A stretch of 64,000 bases of DNA from Bacteroides sp. (GCA_023666835.1 JAMPBJ010000001.1:306123-370122), one strand, 5' to 3'. Positions 25,535-35,810 are shown, numbered from the stretch's first letter. The notes: generated by a model from the letters alone, not told the origin. Numbers and translations are program-made.

Positions 25535-27235
25535 ATGAACCAACGTCCGATCATTTATCAGATGCTTCCGCGCCTGATGACCAACGTCAACCATCATTGC
25601 ACGCCCAACGGCACCATTGAGCAAAACGGGTGCGGGAAACTCAACGACATCACTCCCCGCCTGCTTAAAGAGATCAAAAAACTCGGTACGACCTACGTAT
25701 GGCTGACCGGCGTCATCGAGCACGCTACGCAGACCGACTATTCGGCCTACGGCATCGACCGAGACAATGCCCACGTGGTGAAAGGACGCGCCGGATCGCC
25801 CTACGCCATCAAGGACTATTACGACATTGATCCCGACCTGGCTGTCGACGTCGACAACCGAATGACTGAATTTGAAGATCTTATTGAGCGCATTCACCGC
25901 GCCGGCATGAAAGTGGTGATGGACTTCGTGCCCAACCATGTGGCGCGACACTACATCTCCGACGCCCGACCGGCAGATGCTCCGACCGATTTCGGTACCG
26001 ACGACCGTCGCGACTATTTTTTCTATCCACAAAACAATTACTATTATTTCCCCGGACAGCCCTTCGCTCCGCATTTCGATCTTGGCAGCGGTGCCGACCG
26101 CTACGAGGAGATGCCGGCACGTGCCACCGGCAACGACTGTTTCTCGCCCAGCCCGGGAGTGAACGACTGGTATGAGACCGTCAAGCTGAACTATGGTGTA
26201 GACTACAGCGATCACAGCCGTCATTTCGACCCTACACCGTCGACATGGATCAAAATGCTCCACATATTAAAATATTGGGCAGCCAAAGGGATCGACGGAT
26301 TTCGCTGCGACATGGCATTCATGGTGCCCTGCGAGTTCTGGCAGTGGGCTATACCGCAGGTCAAAGCCGATCGGCCTGATCTGCTATTCATCGCCGAGAT
26401 ATACGACGTGGGGTCTTATTGGCAATTTATCCACACGGCCGGGTTCGACTACCTATACGACAAGGTGAACCTCTACGACACCTTGCGCGACATCCAGACT
26501 CACAACCACAGTGCCGCCCGACTGACCGAGTGCTGGCAACGCCTGGGCGACATGGCGCCCCACATGCTCAACTTCCTTGAGAACCACGACGAGCAGCGCT
26601 TCGCATCAGAGCAATATGCCGGCGATGCCATGCTGGTGACGCCATCGCTCGTGGTGGCAGCCACATTTGGCACCGGCGCCATGATGATATATGCCGGTCA
26701 GGAACTCGGCGAGAAAGGAGCCGACGCCGAAGGCTTCAGCGGCTACGACGGACGCACCACCATATTCGACTACTGGAGCGTGCCGGCACTGCGCCGATGG
26801 CTCGACGGCCCGACACCGTCGATGGCCCGCATGCCCCGCGACATCCGCTCGCTCCACGCCACATATCGCCGTGTCCTCACCCTGTGCAACTCCGAAGCCG
26901 CACTGCGCGAAGGCGGATTTTTCGATCTGATGTATGTCAATCTCAACAACCCGGACTTCAATCCCCACCGCCACTTTGCATATATGCGTCACCACGGCAG
27001 CGAGATCATACTCATAGTGGTCAACTTCGACAACAACCAGGCCGACATAGCGGTCAACCTGCCGGCCCACGCCTTCGAATTCATTGGCATCAAACCGGGC
27101 AAACGCAATGCCACAGAGCTGCTTTCCGACACGACAACATCCATCGACATATCGTCCGACAGCCCCGCCAGACTGACCGTTGGAGCCAATGGCGCCGTCA
27201 TGGTAAAATTCAGTGCCGACGCTGATACAAACTAA
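25535..27235 (+). CDS. Cytoplasmic GH13 alpha-amylase family enzyme
   Basis: A 566-residue glycoside hydrolase family 13 protein. The TIM-barrel motifs are MDFVPNHVARHY, the nucleophile Asp259 in GFRCDMAF, the acid/base Glu288 in LFIAEIYD and the transition-state Asp352 in FLENHDEQR. A C-terminal beta domain covers about residues 470-566. There is no signal peptide, so it acts on internal glucans or imported maltodextrins; the exact reaction (hydrolysis, transfer) cannot be set from sequence. It is not linked to either SusCD pair. The start is the ATG after the promoter; the open frame further upstream is ignored. Confidence 0.92.
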   Translation: MNQRPIIYQMLPRLMTNVNHHCTPNGTIEQNGCGKLNDITPRLLKEIKKLGTTYVWLTGVIEHATQTDYSAYGIDRDNAHVVKGRAGSPYAIKDYYDIDPDLAVDVDNRMTEFEDLIERIHRAGMKVVMDFVPNHVARHYISDARPADAPTDFGTDDRRDYFFYPQNNYYYFPGQPFAPHFDLGSGADRYEEMPARATGNDCFSPSPGVNDWYETVKLNYGVDYSDHSRHFDPTPSTWIKMLHILKYWAAKGIDGFRCDMAFMVPCEFWQWAIPQVKADRPDLLFIAEIYDVGSYWQFIHTAGFDYLYDKVNLYDTLRDIQTHNHSAARLTECWQRLGDMAPHMLNFLENHDEQRFASEQYAGDAMLVTPSLVVAATFGTGAMMIYAGQELGEKGADAEGFSGYDGRTTIFDYWSVPALRRWLDGPTPSMARMPRDIRSLHATYRRVLTLCNSEAALREGGFFDLMYVNLNNPDFNPHRHFAYMRHHGSEIILIVVNFDNNQADIAVNLPAHAFEFIGIKPGKRNATELLSDTTTSIDISSDSPARLTVGANGAVMVKFSADADTN

Positions 27236-27247
27236 CGGAATTTTTCG

Positions 27248-27255
27248 TAACTTTG
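27248..27255 (+). promoter_or_regulatory. -7 element upstream of prs
   Basis: TAACTTTG at 27248-27255 is a perfect -7 box about 30 bases before the prs ATG. No TTTG is found at the expected -33 position. Confidence 0.5.
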
Positions 27256-27283
27256 CGCCATCCAAACTCATCCCAACAAACCT

Positions 27284-28228
27284 ATGCAATCAATAGTCCA
27301 CCCTATCAAGATTTTCGCCGGCACGGCATCGCGCTACATGGGCGAAGAGATCTGTAAAGACCTCGGTATTGAACTCGGTAAAATGAACGTGCAGCACTTT
27401 GCCGACGGTGAATTCGAAGTATCGTTCGAAGAAACCGTGCGCGGTTGCGAAGTGTATCTCGTGCAGTCTACCTTCCCCAACACCGACAACCTCATGGAAC
27501 TCCTGCTGATGATCGATGCAGCCAAGCGTGCATCGGCCCATTCGGTAATCGCCGTGATCCCCTACTTCGGCTGGGCCCGTCAGGACCGCAAAGACAAGCC
27601 CCGCGTGTCGATTGCCGCCAAACTCGTGGCTGATCTGCTTAGCGCCGCCGGTGTCAACCGCGTCATCACGATGGACCTCCACGCCGACCAGATCCAGGGA
27701 TTCTTCAATGTGCCCGTCGACCACTTGTATGCATCGTCGGTGTTCATCCCCTACATCGAAAGTCTCAAACTTGAGGACATGGTGGTTGCCACTCCCGACG
27801 TGGGCGGAGCCAAACGCGCCAACTCCTACGCCAAATATCTCAACGTGCCTCTGGTGCTCTGCCACAAACAGCGCGCCAAAGCCAACGTGGTGGAATCGAT
27901 GACTGTCATAGGCGACGTCAAGGACAAAAACGTGATCCTCATCGACGACATGGTCGACACAGCCGGAACAATTGCCAAAGCCGCTAATCTGATGATGGAA
28001 TCGGGCGCCAAATCAGTAAGAGCTCTCGCATCGCATGCCATCATGAGCGACCCCGCATCGCAGCGCGTCGACGAATCCGGCATGACTGAAATGATCTTTA
28101 CCAATTCCATCCCCTTTAAAAAGGATTGCAAGAAGGCAACCATCATCTCCGTGGCCCATCTGATTGCCGACACCATCCGTCGCGTCCACAACAACGAATC
28201 AATCTCCCAGCAGTATCTGTTCAAATAA
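27284..28228 (+). CDS. prs: Ribose-phosphate pyrophosphokinase
   Basis: A 314-residue PRPP synthase making phosphoribosyl pyrophosphate for nucleotide, histidine and NAD synthesis. The motifs are complete: FADGEFEVSFEETVRGCEVYLVQS near the start, the catalytic MDLHADQIQGFF around residue 130 and the PRPP loop LIDDMVDTAGTIAKA near 220. Length and ending are typical of class I enzymes. A strong terminator follows. Confidence 0.96.
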   Translation: MQSIVHPIKIFAGTASRYMGEEICKDLGIELGKMNVQHFADGEFEVSFEETVRGCEVYLVQSTFPNTDNLMELLLMIDAAKRASAHSVIAVIPYFGWARQDRKDKPRVSIAAKLVADLLSAAGVNRVITMDLHADQIQGFFNVPVDHLYASSVFIPYIESLKLEDMVVATPDVGGAKRANSYAKYLNVPLVLCHKQRAKANVVESMTVIGDVKDKNVILIDDMVDTAGTIAKAANLMMESGAKSVRALASHAIMSDPASQRVDESGMTEMIFTNSIPFKKDCKKATIISVAHLIADTIRRVHNNESISQQYLFK

Positions 28229-28251
28229 TCCGACAGATTGTCAACCCACAG

Positions 28252-28287
28252 AAAGCTGTGCCGCACCAATTCGGCGCAGCTTTTTTT
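28252..28287 (+). terminator. Terminator of prs
   Basis: Arms AAAGCTGTGCCG (28252-28263) and CGGCGCAGC plus TTT (28272-28283), one mismatch, followed by a run of T to 28287. Confidence 0.88.
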
Positions 28288-28348
28288 ATCCGCCACACAA
28301 TATTTGCGACCCTTTTAAGTTATTATCATAGAACATCTATAGATCAAA

Positions 28349-29587
28349 ATGAAAAATAACATACTCAAAAGGAGTCTTGCGCTTGCCTTTGCGCTCATGT
28401 CGCTTATGGGAGCAGCGGCCCAGGACAACGGAATCAAAGACGATTTCAACCCCATCCAGACCGGCGTCACATCGCTGAGCATCGCACCCGATGCCCGCGG
28501 CGCTTCAATGGGCGACATCGGTGCAGCCACCGATCCCGACGCCAACTCTCAGTTCTGGAACCCGTCGAAATACGCATTTGCCTACAGCAAGGGTGCCGCT
28601 TCGCTAAGCTACACCCCCTGGCTTCGCAAGATTGTCAACGATATCTTTCTAGCCAACGTGGCCGGCTACTGGAAAATAGGCAGTGGCGACAACCAGGCCA
28701 TCAGTGCATCGCTGCGCTACTTCTCGCTGGGCGAAGTCACCACACGCCAACCGGGCGACGCCGCCGGCACGTCGCAGACGCTCAACCCTTATGAAATGTC
28801 GTTCGACGTAGGCTATTCGCGCAAACTCTCCGAGAAATTCTCCATGGGCGTTGTGTTCCGCTACATCTACTCCGATCTGGGCTTCTCCGACTCTTATGCC
28901 GGCGACCAAAGCACCGGTGCATCGGCATTCTCCGCCGACATCTCGGGCTACTTCAACACCTACCCGATCATCGGACGCAACGAATGTCAGTGGTCGTGGG
29001 GCTGGAACATCTCCAACATCGGCTCGAAAGTGTCGTACAAAAACGGCAAAGACCCTGCCTTTCTCCCCACCAATCTACGCCTCGGCACCACATTTGCATT
29101 TCCCCTCGCCGACTACCATACACTGGCCCTGTCGGTCGACCTCAACAAACTCCTCGTGCCTACTCGCCCCAGAGAAAAAGACTACGTGACAGCTCCTGAA
29201 AACACTCCCGAAAACCTCGAACAACAGCGCGAATACAACGACGCCCTTGAGAAATGGGAAAACATGTCGCCAATCACCGGCATCTTCAAGTCATTCTCCG
29301 ACGCTCCCGGCGGTTTCAAGGAAGAGCTCAAGGAGATCACATGGTCGCTTGGCGCCGAATACAACTACAACCAGCAGTTTTTCCTTCGTGCAGGCTACTT
29401 CTATGAAAACGCCATGAAAGGCAACCGCCAGTACTTCAGCATGGGCGCCGGCTTCTCGCTCAACGTGGTGCGACTCGATGCAGCCTACATGCTGGCCACG
29501 GCGCAGACATCGCCCCTGGATCAGACGCTGCGTTTCACCCTCACATTCGACATGGACGGTCTGCGCGACCTGTTCGGACGTCGCTAA
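28349..29587 (+). CDS. porV: Type IX secretion system outer-membrane protein PorV
   Basis: A 412-residue beta-barrel protein of the PorV/LptO family. PorV shuttles T9SS cargo from the translocon to the attachment complex at the outer membrane. A signal peptide ends near MGAAAQ, then the typical start [19 protein letters not shown], then [23 protein letters not shown]-like blocks, and the C-terminal strand ends in a [14 protein letters not shown] segment. The protease at 12.1-14.4 kb carries a T9SS sorting domain and would be a client. ispF follows after 11 bp, so the two are probably co-transcribed. Confidence 0.93.
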   Translation: MKNNILKRSLALAFALMSLMGAAAQDNGIKDDFNPIQTGVTSLSIAPDARGASMGDIGAATDPDANSQFWNPSKYAFAYSKGAASLSYTPWLRKIVNDIFLANVAGYWKIGSGDNQAISASLRYFSLGEVTTRQPGDAAGTSQTLNPYEMSFDVGYSRKLSEKFSMGVVFRYIYSDLGFSDSYAGDQSTGASAFSADISGYFNTYPIIGRNECQWSWGWNISNIGSKVSYKNGKDPAFLPTNLRLGTTFAFPLADYHTLALSVDLNKLLVPTRPREKDYVTAPENTPENLEQQREYNDALEKWENMSPITGIFKSFSDAPGGFKEELKEITWSLGAEYNYNQQFFLRAGYFYENAMKGNRQYFSMGAGFSLNVVRLDAAYMLATAQTSPLDQTLRFTLTFDMDGLRDLFGRR

Positions 29588-29598
29588 GACATCACCCC

Positions 29599-30087
29599 AT
29601 GCCCGCTCTATCATTCAGAATCGGCAACGGATTTGACGTGCATCGCTTCGCTGAGGATCGCGATCTTTGGCTCTGCGGCGTCAAGATCGAACACAATAAA
29701 GGCTTGCTCGGTCACAGCGATGCTGATGTAGCCATCCATGCTTTGTGCGACGCACTGCTCGGAGCAGCAGCCTTGCGCGACATCGGCTATCATTTTCCCG
29801 ACACCGATCCGGCCTACAAAGGCGCCGATTCGAGAGTGTTGCTGCGACGGGTCGTTGAACTTCTTGCCGAAAAAGACTATCGACCCGGCAATGTCGACAT
29901 AACCATCATAGCCCAGAAGCCCAAACTTTTGCCCTACATTGAGCAAATGAGAGCCACAATGGCCGCCGATTTAGGCATCGGCATCGACTGTGTGTCGGTC
30001 AAAGCCACCACTACCGAGCGGCTGGGCTTCACGGGCCGTGGTGAAGGCATAGCCTCCCAGGCCACCGCCCTCATTGTCGCCGACTAA
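29599..30087 (+). CDS. ispF: 2-C-methyl-D-erythritol 2,4-cyclodiphosphate synthase
   Basis: A 162-residue trimeric enzyme of the non-mevalonate isoprenoid pathway. The zinc ligands are in GFDVHRF (Asp13, His15) and in the [21 protein letters not shown] block; the ending [16 protein letters not shown] is the family signature. It lies 11 bp downstream of porV and 14 bp before the beta-propeller gene, so it is in the middle of a three-gene unit. Length is normal. Confidence 0.97.
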   Translation: MPALSFRIGNGFDVHRFAEDRDLWLCGVKIEHNKGLLGHSDADVAIHALCDALLGAAALRDIGYHFPDTDPAYKGADSRVLLRRVVELLAEKDYRPGNVDITIIAQKPKLLPYIEQMRATMAADLGIGIDCVSVKATTTERLGFTGRGEGIASQATALIVAD

Positions 30088-30101
30088 CACATATATAATA
30101 T

Positions 30102-31664
30102 ATGAACCTTCAGAAAGTAGCATTCACCGCCCTGGCACTGATCATTGGCGCGGCTTCATCGCTTGCAGTGGAAACCGAAAGCACCTCGGCCACCGACAAA
30201 TCGCAACGAAAATCCAAATGCACATCAACCCCACCTGTGGTTCACAGCGCGGTGGGCGACACTTCTGCGGGCGTTGACGGGAGTCTTAAACTCGTCAACA
30301 TCGGTAAGAAGCAGCAATATTCCGCAGCCATGAAGTCGAGCTACGACACCGACATCAACTCTCCGAAATCGGTATCGTTTTCACCTGATGGCAAGCGGTT
30401 TTACGTCAACTCGCTCGAGGGATGCCGCACCGTGGTCTACGACGCTGCCACTCTGGAGAAAATCGATGTGATCAACCACTCATTCCCATCTGGCCGGGGC
30501 GAACTGTGGGCCAAACCATCGGGCTACTACAAATTCACCCACTACCCTGAAGGCGAGTCGCGTGCATTTCACGGCAAACCTGTCGAGATGTCGTGGAGCC
30601 ACAGCGGTCGCTATCTGTGGGTGCCGTACTATCGACGCACATTCGACCTCAACGCCCAGGATCCATCGGCCGTAGCCGTGATCGATGTCCGTACAAACAA
30701 GATCATACGCATGTTCGAAACCGGACCGCTGCCCAAAATGGTGGCCACTTCGCCCAACGGCAAATACATGGCCGTGACCCACTGGGGTGACAACACCATA
30801 GGACTTATCGACATATCATCCGGCAATCCAGCCGAGTGGCACCATCTGCCACCGGTTGTGGTCGGTTCGCAGCTCAAACTCAACTATTCACTTTCCACCC
30901 CGGTCAACCGCGATTCCGGTTCGGGATTCCTTCTGCGTGGCACCGTCTTCACCCCCGACTCGAAATACCTGCTGGTATCGGGTATGGCCGGACAACTGGC
31001 AGTCATTGATCCTTCGACTTCAAAATGCATCGGAAGGGTGCCGAGCGTGCAAAGCGTTCGACATCTGGCCATCAGCGATGGGTATGTATATGGCACACAA
31101 AACAGTGCCGGCACAGCCATCAAATTTTCGCTCGACAGTCTGCTGGCCGGCGTAGACCGCGCCATCGCTTCAGGTTCCTCTTCGATACAGCTTCCGGGAG
31201 GTATCAAAACCGTGAAGGTGGGCGGCGGAGCACGCACGCTCGACGTTTCACCCGACGGTAAATACCTTTTTGTGGCCTGCAATTCCGGCAATGCAGTCTA
31301 TGTGGTCGAAGCCGAATCGATGAAAGTGGTTGATCACATAAGGTGCGACTCATATCCCGTGGGGCTTGCACTGTCGACCGACGGACGCCGACTGGTTGTC
31401 ACTTCGCAAGGACGCAAAGGAGGTGGCGGCAATGCCGTCAACATCTTCGACGTGATTCGCCCCGATCTGCCCGAATCTGACACTACAGTCGTCGACACTA
31501 CAGCCACGATAGTACCCGCTGCCACCGGTAATGGCGACGCCCCATCGGCTCCTCAGACACAACAAGACAAACCGGCCGACTACACCTTGTTGATTTTCGG
31601 TGCTATAGCAGTGCTCGCAGCAGCATCGGGCATCACATTTGCTATGCGTCGCCGCAAAAGCTAA
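30102..31664 (+). CDS. YncE-like beta-propeller protein with C-terminal membrane anchor
   Basis: A 520-residue exported protein. A signal peptide (to about residue 23) is followed by a Ser/Thr-rich linker and a YncE/lactonase-like beta-propeller (about 60-450) with repeated SPDGK(R/Y) motifs such as SFSPDGKRFYVNS and DVSPDGKYLFVAC. Then comes an Asp/Thr/Pro-rich spacer and a final membrane helix (TLLIFGAIAVLAAASGIT) ending in the basic MRRRKS. The topology suggests a periplasmic or surface-exposed propeller held in the inner membrane. The function is unknown. It follows ispF by 14 bp. Confidence 0.8.
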   Translation: MNLQKVAFTALALIIGAASSLAVETESTSATDKSQRKSKCTSTPPVVHSAVGDTSAGVDGSLKLVNIGKKQQYSAAMKSSYDTDINSPKSVSFSPDGKRFYVNSLEGCRTVVYDAATLEKIDVINHSFPSGRGELWAKPSGYYKFTHYPEGESRAFHGKPVEMSWSHSGRYLWVPYYRRTFDLNAQDPSAVAVIDVRTNKIIRMFETGPLPKMVATSPNGKYMAVTHWGDNTIGLIDISSGNPAEWHHLPPVVVGSQLKLNYSLSTPVNRDSGSGFLLRGTVFTPDSKYLLVSGMAGQLAVIDPSTSKCIGRVPSVQSVRHLAISDGYVYGTQNSAGTAIKFSLDSLLAGVDRAIASGSSSIQLPGGIKTVKVGGGARTLDVSPDGKYLFVACNSGNAVYVVEAESMKVVDHIRCDSYPVGLALSTDGRRLVVTSQGRKGGGGNAVNIFDVIRPDLPESDTTVVDTTATIVPAATGNGDAPSAPQTQQDKPADYTLLIFGAIAVLAAASGITFAMRRRKS

Positions 31665-31677
31665 CCTTTTGTTTTTT

Positions 31678-33009
31678 TTAGATATTTTCGGCTATAAGCG
31701 TGGCTGAAGTGGCGTCTATCACCTTCACTTTGACGGTCTGACCCACCTTGTGATCGCCACGAGGGAACACCACCGTCTTGTTTTGAGGCGTGCGGCCTAC
31801 CATCTGTTCTTTGCTTCGTTTCGACACACCTTCCACCAACACTTCCACCACGCGGCCAATTTCGCGGCGATGCGACGCCAGCGACAGCTCGTTCTGCAAG
31901 GCTATCATGCGATTAAGACGGTCGATCTTCACATCTTCGCCGACATTGTCGGGCAAATGACGAGAGGCCACAGTGCCCGGTCGCTCGGAATACTTGAACA
32001 TGAATGCTGCGTCATAGCCCACTTCGCGCATCAGCTCCAGCGTCTGTTCAAAATCTTCTTCAGTCTCATCGTGAAAACCGGTGAAAAGATCGGAAGTGAT
32101 GGCACAATCGGGGATAATACGGCGAATGGCAGCAATGCGGTCGAGATACCAGGCGCGGTCGTAGTGGCGGTTCATGGCTTTCAGCACCTTGTCGCTGCCG
32201 CTTTGTACGGGCAGATGTATGTGGTGGCACACGTTGGGCATATCGGCAATGGCCTGCAGAATGTCGTCGGACATATCTTTGGGATGCGATGTGGTGAAGC
32301 GGATGCGCATGTCGGGGGCAGCCGCTGCCACCATACGAAGCAGATCGGCAAAAGTGACCGTCTGTCCGTCGGCAGCCGTATAGCGATATGAGTTGACATT
32401 TTGTCCGAGCAATGTCACTTCCTTGTAGCCTTTCTTACGAAGGTCGGCGAGTTCAGCCAATATGGATTCTGCCTCGCGCGAACGCTCTCGCCCACGGGTA
32501 TAAGGCACAATGCAATAGGAGCAAAAATTGTTGCATCCGCGCATTATGGATATGAATCCGCTGACCACGTTGCCCGGAAGTCGCACCGGAATGATGTCGC
32601 GATACGTTTCGGTGGTGCTCAACTCCACATTTATGGCCTTTTCGCCAGCTTCGACCGAAGCAATCAGCCCCGGCAAATCGAGATAGGAGTCAGGGCCGGC
32701 CACCAGGTCCACTCCATGGTTGGCAATCAGGTCATCCTTGACGCGCTCAGCCATGCAACCGATCACACCGATGATGAGCGGATGCGAACGGCCGCGTTTG
32801 CGACGCAACGATCCGAGATACTGCAACCGGCCTATAATCTTCTGCTCGGCATTGTCTCTGATGGAACAAGTGTTGAGAAAAACGGCATCAGCATCGTCGA
32901 GCGTATCGGACAACGCATAGCCGGCCATTCCCATTATTGAAGCCACGACCTCGGTATCGGCCACATTCATCTGGCATCCGTAGGTCTCAATATAGAGTTT
33001 CTTATCCAT
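31678..33009 (-). CDS. miaB: tRNA-2-methylthio-N6-dimethylallyladenosine synthase MiaB
   Basis: A 443-residue radical-SAM methylthiotransferase that adds a methylthio group to i6A37 in tRNA. The N-terminal cluster cysteines are in YGCQMN (Cys12), NTCSIRDN and IGCMAERV, the radical-SAM motif is CNNFCSYC, and a C-terminal TRAM domain covers about the last 65 residues. The start MDKKLYIETYGCQMN at 33009 matches the family; longer open frame upstream lacks homology. The gene is divergent from the CoA-transferase gene and shares a 90-bp regulatory gap. Confidence 0.96.
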   Translation of the reverse strand: MDKKLYIETYGCQMNVADTEVVASIMGMAGYALSDTLDDADAVFLNTCSIRDNAEQKIIGRLQYLGSLRRKRGRSHPLIIGVIGCMAERVKDDLIANHGVDLVAGPDSYLDLPGLIASVEAGEKAINVELSTTETYRDIIPVRLPGNVVSGFISIMRGCNNFCSYCIVPYTRGRERSREAESILAELADLRKKGYKEVTLLGQNVNSYRYTAADGQTVTFADLLRMVAAAAPDMRIRFTTSHPKDMSDDILQAIADMPNVCHHIHLPVQSGSDKVLKAMNRHYDRAWYLDRIAAIRRIIPDCAITSDLFTGFHDETEEDFEQTLELMREVGYDAAFMFKYSERPGTVASRHLPDNVGEDVKIDRLNRMIALQNELSLASHRREIGRVVEVLVEGVSKRSKEQMVGRTPQNKTVVFPRGDHKVGQTVKVKVIDATSATLIAENI

Positions 33010-33034
33010 TTTCAATTTGTTATACTGCACATTA

Positions 33035-33066
33035 TTTGCACATTTGGGCAACAATGAGTAATTTTG
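33035..33066 (+). promoter_or_regulatory. Promoter for the CoA-transferase gene
   Basis: TTTG (33035-33038), 20-bp spacer, TAATTTTG (33059-33066). Full consensus. It lies in the short gap shared with miaB, for which no clear promoter was found. Confidence 0.75.
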
Positions 33067-33099
33067 TGCAAAATTACAAAAAAAATCACATTTCCGACA

Positions 33100-34596
33100 A
33101 TGGCATTCCCCATACTGACGCCGCAGGAAGCGGCCGAACATATCCATCATGATGACAACGTGGGCCTTTCAGGTTTCACCGCATCAGGCTCCCCCAAGGT
33201 TGTCACCACTGCACTGGCCCAAAAAGCAGAGAAAGAACATGCTGAAGGCCGTGAATTCAAAGTTAACATTTTCACCGGCGCGTCGACCAACAACTGGGCC
33301 GACGGTGCTCTGGCTCGTGCCAACGCCATCAACCGCCGCACTCCCTACCAGAACACTCCCGACCTGCGCCTACGCATCAACAGCCACGACGCACACTACT
33401 TCGACCTTCACCTTTCGGAGCTGGCACAAAAGTTCCGCTACGGCACTTATGGCGATCTCGATGTGGCCATAATTGAAGTGAGCGAAGTGATGGACAACGG
33501 CGAAATTGTGCTCGGCACCGGCGTCGGCAACGTGCCCACCTATGCCAAATATGCCAAGAAGGTGATCCTCGAGCTCAACTCCAAGCTCCCCAAAGGCATC
33601 TATGGCATGCACGACATATATCTTCCGCTCGATCCTCCCAACCGCCGCGAGATACCCATCTACAAACCCAGCGACCGCATCGGATCTCCCACTGTCAAGA
33701 TCGATCCGGCCAAGATCGTAGGCGTAGTCCACAGCGATTCCTACGATGGCATCAAGGGCTTCACCGAACTCGACGACGTGACGCTGCAGATCGGTGCCAA
33801 CGTGTGCGGCTTCCTCATCGGCGAAATGAAAGCCGGCCGTCTGCCCAAATCGTTCCTCCCGATCCAGTCGGGCGTGGGCAATGTGGCCAACGCCGTGCTC
33901 TTCGGCCTCGGCGACGCCAAGGAGATCCCGCAGTTTGAAATGTACACCGAAGTGATCCAGGACGCCGTGATCGAGCTCATGAAAATGGGCAAATGCAAAT
34001 TCGGCTCCACATGTTCGCTGACACTCTCCGACAAGATGGAGGAAGAAGTGTTTGGCAATATTGATTTCTTCCGCGACAAACTCGTGATCCGTCCCGCCGA
34101 GCTTTCCAACAGCCCCGAGGTGATTCGCCGATTGGGTGTGATTGCCATGAACACGGCTCTCGAAGCCGACATCTTCGGCAATATCAACTCCACCCACGTT
34201 GTAGGCACCCGCATGATGAACGGCATCGGCGGTTCGGGCGACTTCACCCGCAACGGCTACATCTCCATCTTCTCTTGCCCGTCGATCACAAAGGGCGGTC
34301 TGATCTCCAACATCGTGCCCATGGCATCGCACATCGACCACTCGGAGCATTCAGTCGACGTGATCATCACAGATCAAGGCGTGGCCGATCTTCGCGGACT
34401 CGACCCCGTGCAGCGCGCACATCGCATCATCGAGAACTGCGCTCACCCGATGTATCGTCCCTTGCTTCTTGAATATCTCAACCTGGGCAAATCAGGACAG
34501 ACTCCCCACACGCTCGAAGCTTCGCTTGCATTCCACACCGCATTCAAAGCCACCGGCGACATGCGCAACGTCGACTGGTCGCGCTACGGTTATTGA
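33100..34596 (+). CDS. Acetyl-CoA hydrolase/transferase family protein (probable succinyl-CoA:acetate or propionyl-CoA:succinate CoA-transferase)
   Basis: A 498-residue class I CoA-transferase of the AarC/Ach1 type. N-terminal VGLSGFTASGSPKVV and the C-terminal blocks FEMYTEVIQDAV (region of the catalytic glutamate), NTALEADIFGNINSTHV, GGSGDFTRNGY and ITDQGVADLRGL are characteristic. In succinate- and propionate-forming Bacteroidales such enzymes exchange CoA between succinate, propionate and acetate; which pair is used cannot be told here. frdCAB in the same window fits this pathway. The start is the ATG at 33100, downstream of the promoter; an open frame further upstream is ignored. Confidence 0.92.
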   Translation: MAFPILTPQEAAEHIHHDDNVGLSGFTASGSPKVVTTALAQKAEKEHAEGREFKVNIFTGASTNNWADGALARANAINRRTPYQNTPDLRLRINSHDAHYFDLHLSELAQKFRYGTYGDLDVAIIEVSEVMDNGEIVLGTGVGNVPTYAKYAKKVILELNSKLPKGIYGMHDIYLPLDPPNRREIPIYKPSDRIGSPTVKIDPAKIVGVVHSDSYDGIKGFTELDDVTLQIGANVCGFLIGEMKAGRLPKSFLPIQSGVGNVANAVLFGLGDAKEIPQFEMYTEVIQDAVIELMKMGKCKFGSTCSLTLSDKMEEEVFGNIDFFRDKLVIRPAELSNSPEVIRRLGVIAMNTALEADIFGNINSTHVVGTRMMNGIGGSGDFTRNGYISIFSCPSITKGGLISNIVPMASHIDHSEHSVDVIITDQGVADLRGLDPVQRAHRIIENCAHPMYRPLLLEYLNLGKSGQTPHTLEASLAFHTAFKATGDMRNVDWSRYGY

Positions 34597-34618
34597 TCCC
34601 ACAAAAGAAATCCTATAT

Positions 34619-34661
34619 AAAAAAGGTGGCTGACATCACGTACGATGCGCCACCTTTTTTT
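34619..34661. terminator. Bidirectional terminator between the CoA-transferase gene and queC
   Basis: A stem of AAAAGGTGGC (34621-34630) and GCCACC plus TTTT (34649-34658), with A-rich and T-rich flanks, lies between two convergent genes and can serve both. Confidence 0.85.
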
Positions 34662-34679
34662 ATTTTATCCACGTTGCTG

Positions 34680-35321
34680 TCAGCAGTCGGGAGTCAGACC
34701 GGCTGCAAGCATCGCCTCGCGACGCTCCACACATGTGCCGCAGCATCCGCAATGCTTCTTGCCTCCCTTGTAGCAGGAATATGTCAGCGAATAGTCCACA
34801 CCCAAATCCTTGCCTCGCCGACAGATATCGCTCTTGGTAAGATTTGTGTATGGAGCCCGCAATTCTATTCCTTCATACGTACCGGCGGCAATTGCCCCGG
34901 CCATGGCGTCGATAAACGTCCCGCGACAGTCGGGATAGATGGCGTGGTCGCCGCCATGGTTTGCTATCATCACAGCTTTCAGTCCGCGGCTCTCGGCCAG
35001 ACCTGCCGCAACGCTGAGCATTATACCGTTGCGAAACGGCACAACCGTCGATCGCATGTTTTCATCCTCATAGTGTCCCTCCGGTATGGCTTCGGCGCCC
35101 GACAGCAGGGAGCTTTCAAAATATTTACCCATGAAAGCAAGATCAATCTCTACCAGTTCGATGCCCAAGCGCTCGCAATTGACCCGTGCACATGCAGCCT
35201 CGCGGGCATTGTGGTTTGCGCCGTAGCTGAAGTTGACCGCAAGAGCAATCCGGTCGGCATACTCATAAAGCATTGTCGTGGAGTCCATGCCTCCCGACAA
35301 AACGATAACAGAATCTTTCAT
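34680..35321 (-). CDS. queC: 7-cyano-7-deazaguanine synthase QueC
   Basis: A 213-residue ATP-dependent enzyme converting 7-carboxy-7-deazaguanine to preQ0 in queuosine synthesis. The PP-loop SGGMDSTT is at residues 9-16 and the zinc-binding cysteines are in the C-terminal HCGCCGTCVERREA region. The gene lies 18 bp after queF in the same operon. The start MKDSVIVLSGGMDS is the family start. queD and queE are not in the window. Confidence 0.96.
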   Translation of the reverse strand: MKDSVIVLSGGMDSTTMLYEYADRIALAVNFSYGANHNAREAACARVNCERLGIELVEIDLAFMGKYFESSLLSGAEAIPEGHYEDENMRSTVVPFRNGIMLSVAAGLAESRGLKAVMIANHGGDHAIYPDCRGTFIDAMAGAIAAGTYEGIELRAPYTNLTKSDICRRGKDLGVDYSLTYSCYKGGKKHCGCCGTCVERREAMLAAGLTPDC

Positions 35322-35339
35322 ATCGTCGGTTTGATTGGT

Positions 35340-35810
35340 TCAAAAATCTTTGCGAAAAGCGGCAAGCATTCTCGACTTCACAAGATCCTGATGATCGGCG
35401 TCGCCATAATTGGCAAACGGATAGATCGATATTCCACCTCTGGGCGTGAACAGTCCGATCACCTCGAGATAGCGCGGCTGCATGAGAGCCACAAGATCTT
35501 TCATGATGATATTGATGCAATCTTCGTGAAAATCGCCATGGTTGCGAAAACTGAAAAGATACAGTTTAAGACTCTTCGACTCCACCATTTTTTGATCGGG
35601 GATATAGTTGATTATGATGCGTGCAAAATCGGGCTGACCGGTTTTTGGACATAGCGATGTGAACTCCGGACAGGTAAACGTGACGAGATAATCGTGGTCG
35701 GGATGCTTGTTGACAAACGTTTCAAGTATCGCCGGATCGTAGCAAGTAGGGTATTTCACCCCCGTATTTCCAAGCAGGCTGACGCCCTGCAGTTCGTTTT
35801 CGTTGCGCAT
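35340..35810 (-). CDS. queF: NADPH-dependent 7-cyano-7-deazaguanine reductase QueF
   Basis: A 156-residue single-domain (YkvM-type) QueF that reduces preQ0 to preQ1. The catalytic Cys54 lies in [12 protein letters not shown] (with Asp61), and the NADPH/substrate motif [21 protein letters not shown] follows. With queC it forms a two-gene operon that feeds QueA (1.2-2.3 kb). Its promoter overlaps the end of the upstream glucosaminidase gene. Confidence 0.96.
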   Translation of the reverse strand: MRNENELQGVSLLGNTGVKYPTCYDPAILETFVNKHPDHDYLVTFTCPEFTSLCPKTGQPDFARIIINYIPDQKMVESKSLKLYLFSFRNHGDFHEDCINIIMKDLVALMQPRYLEVIGLFTPRGGISIYPFANYGDADHQDLVKSRMLAAFRKDF

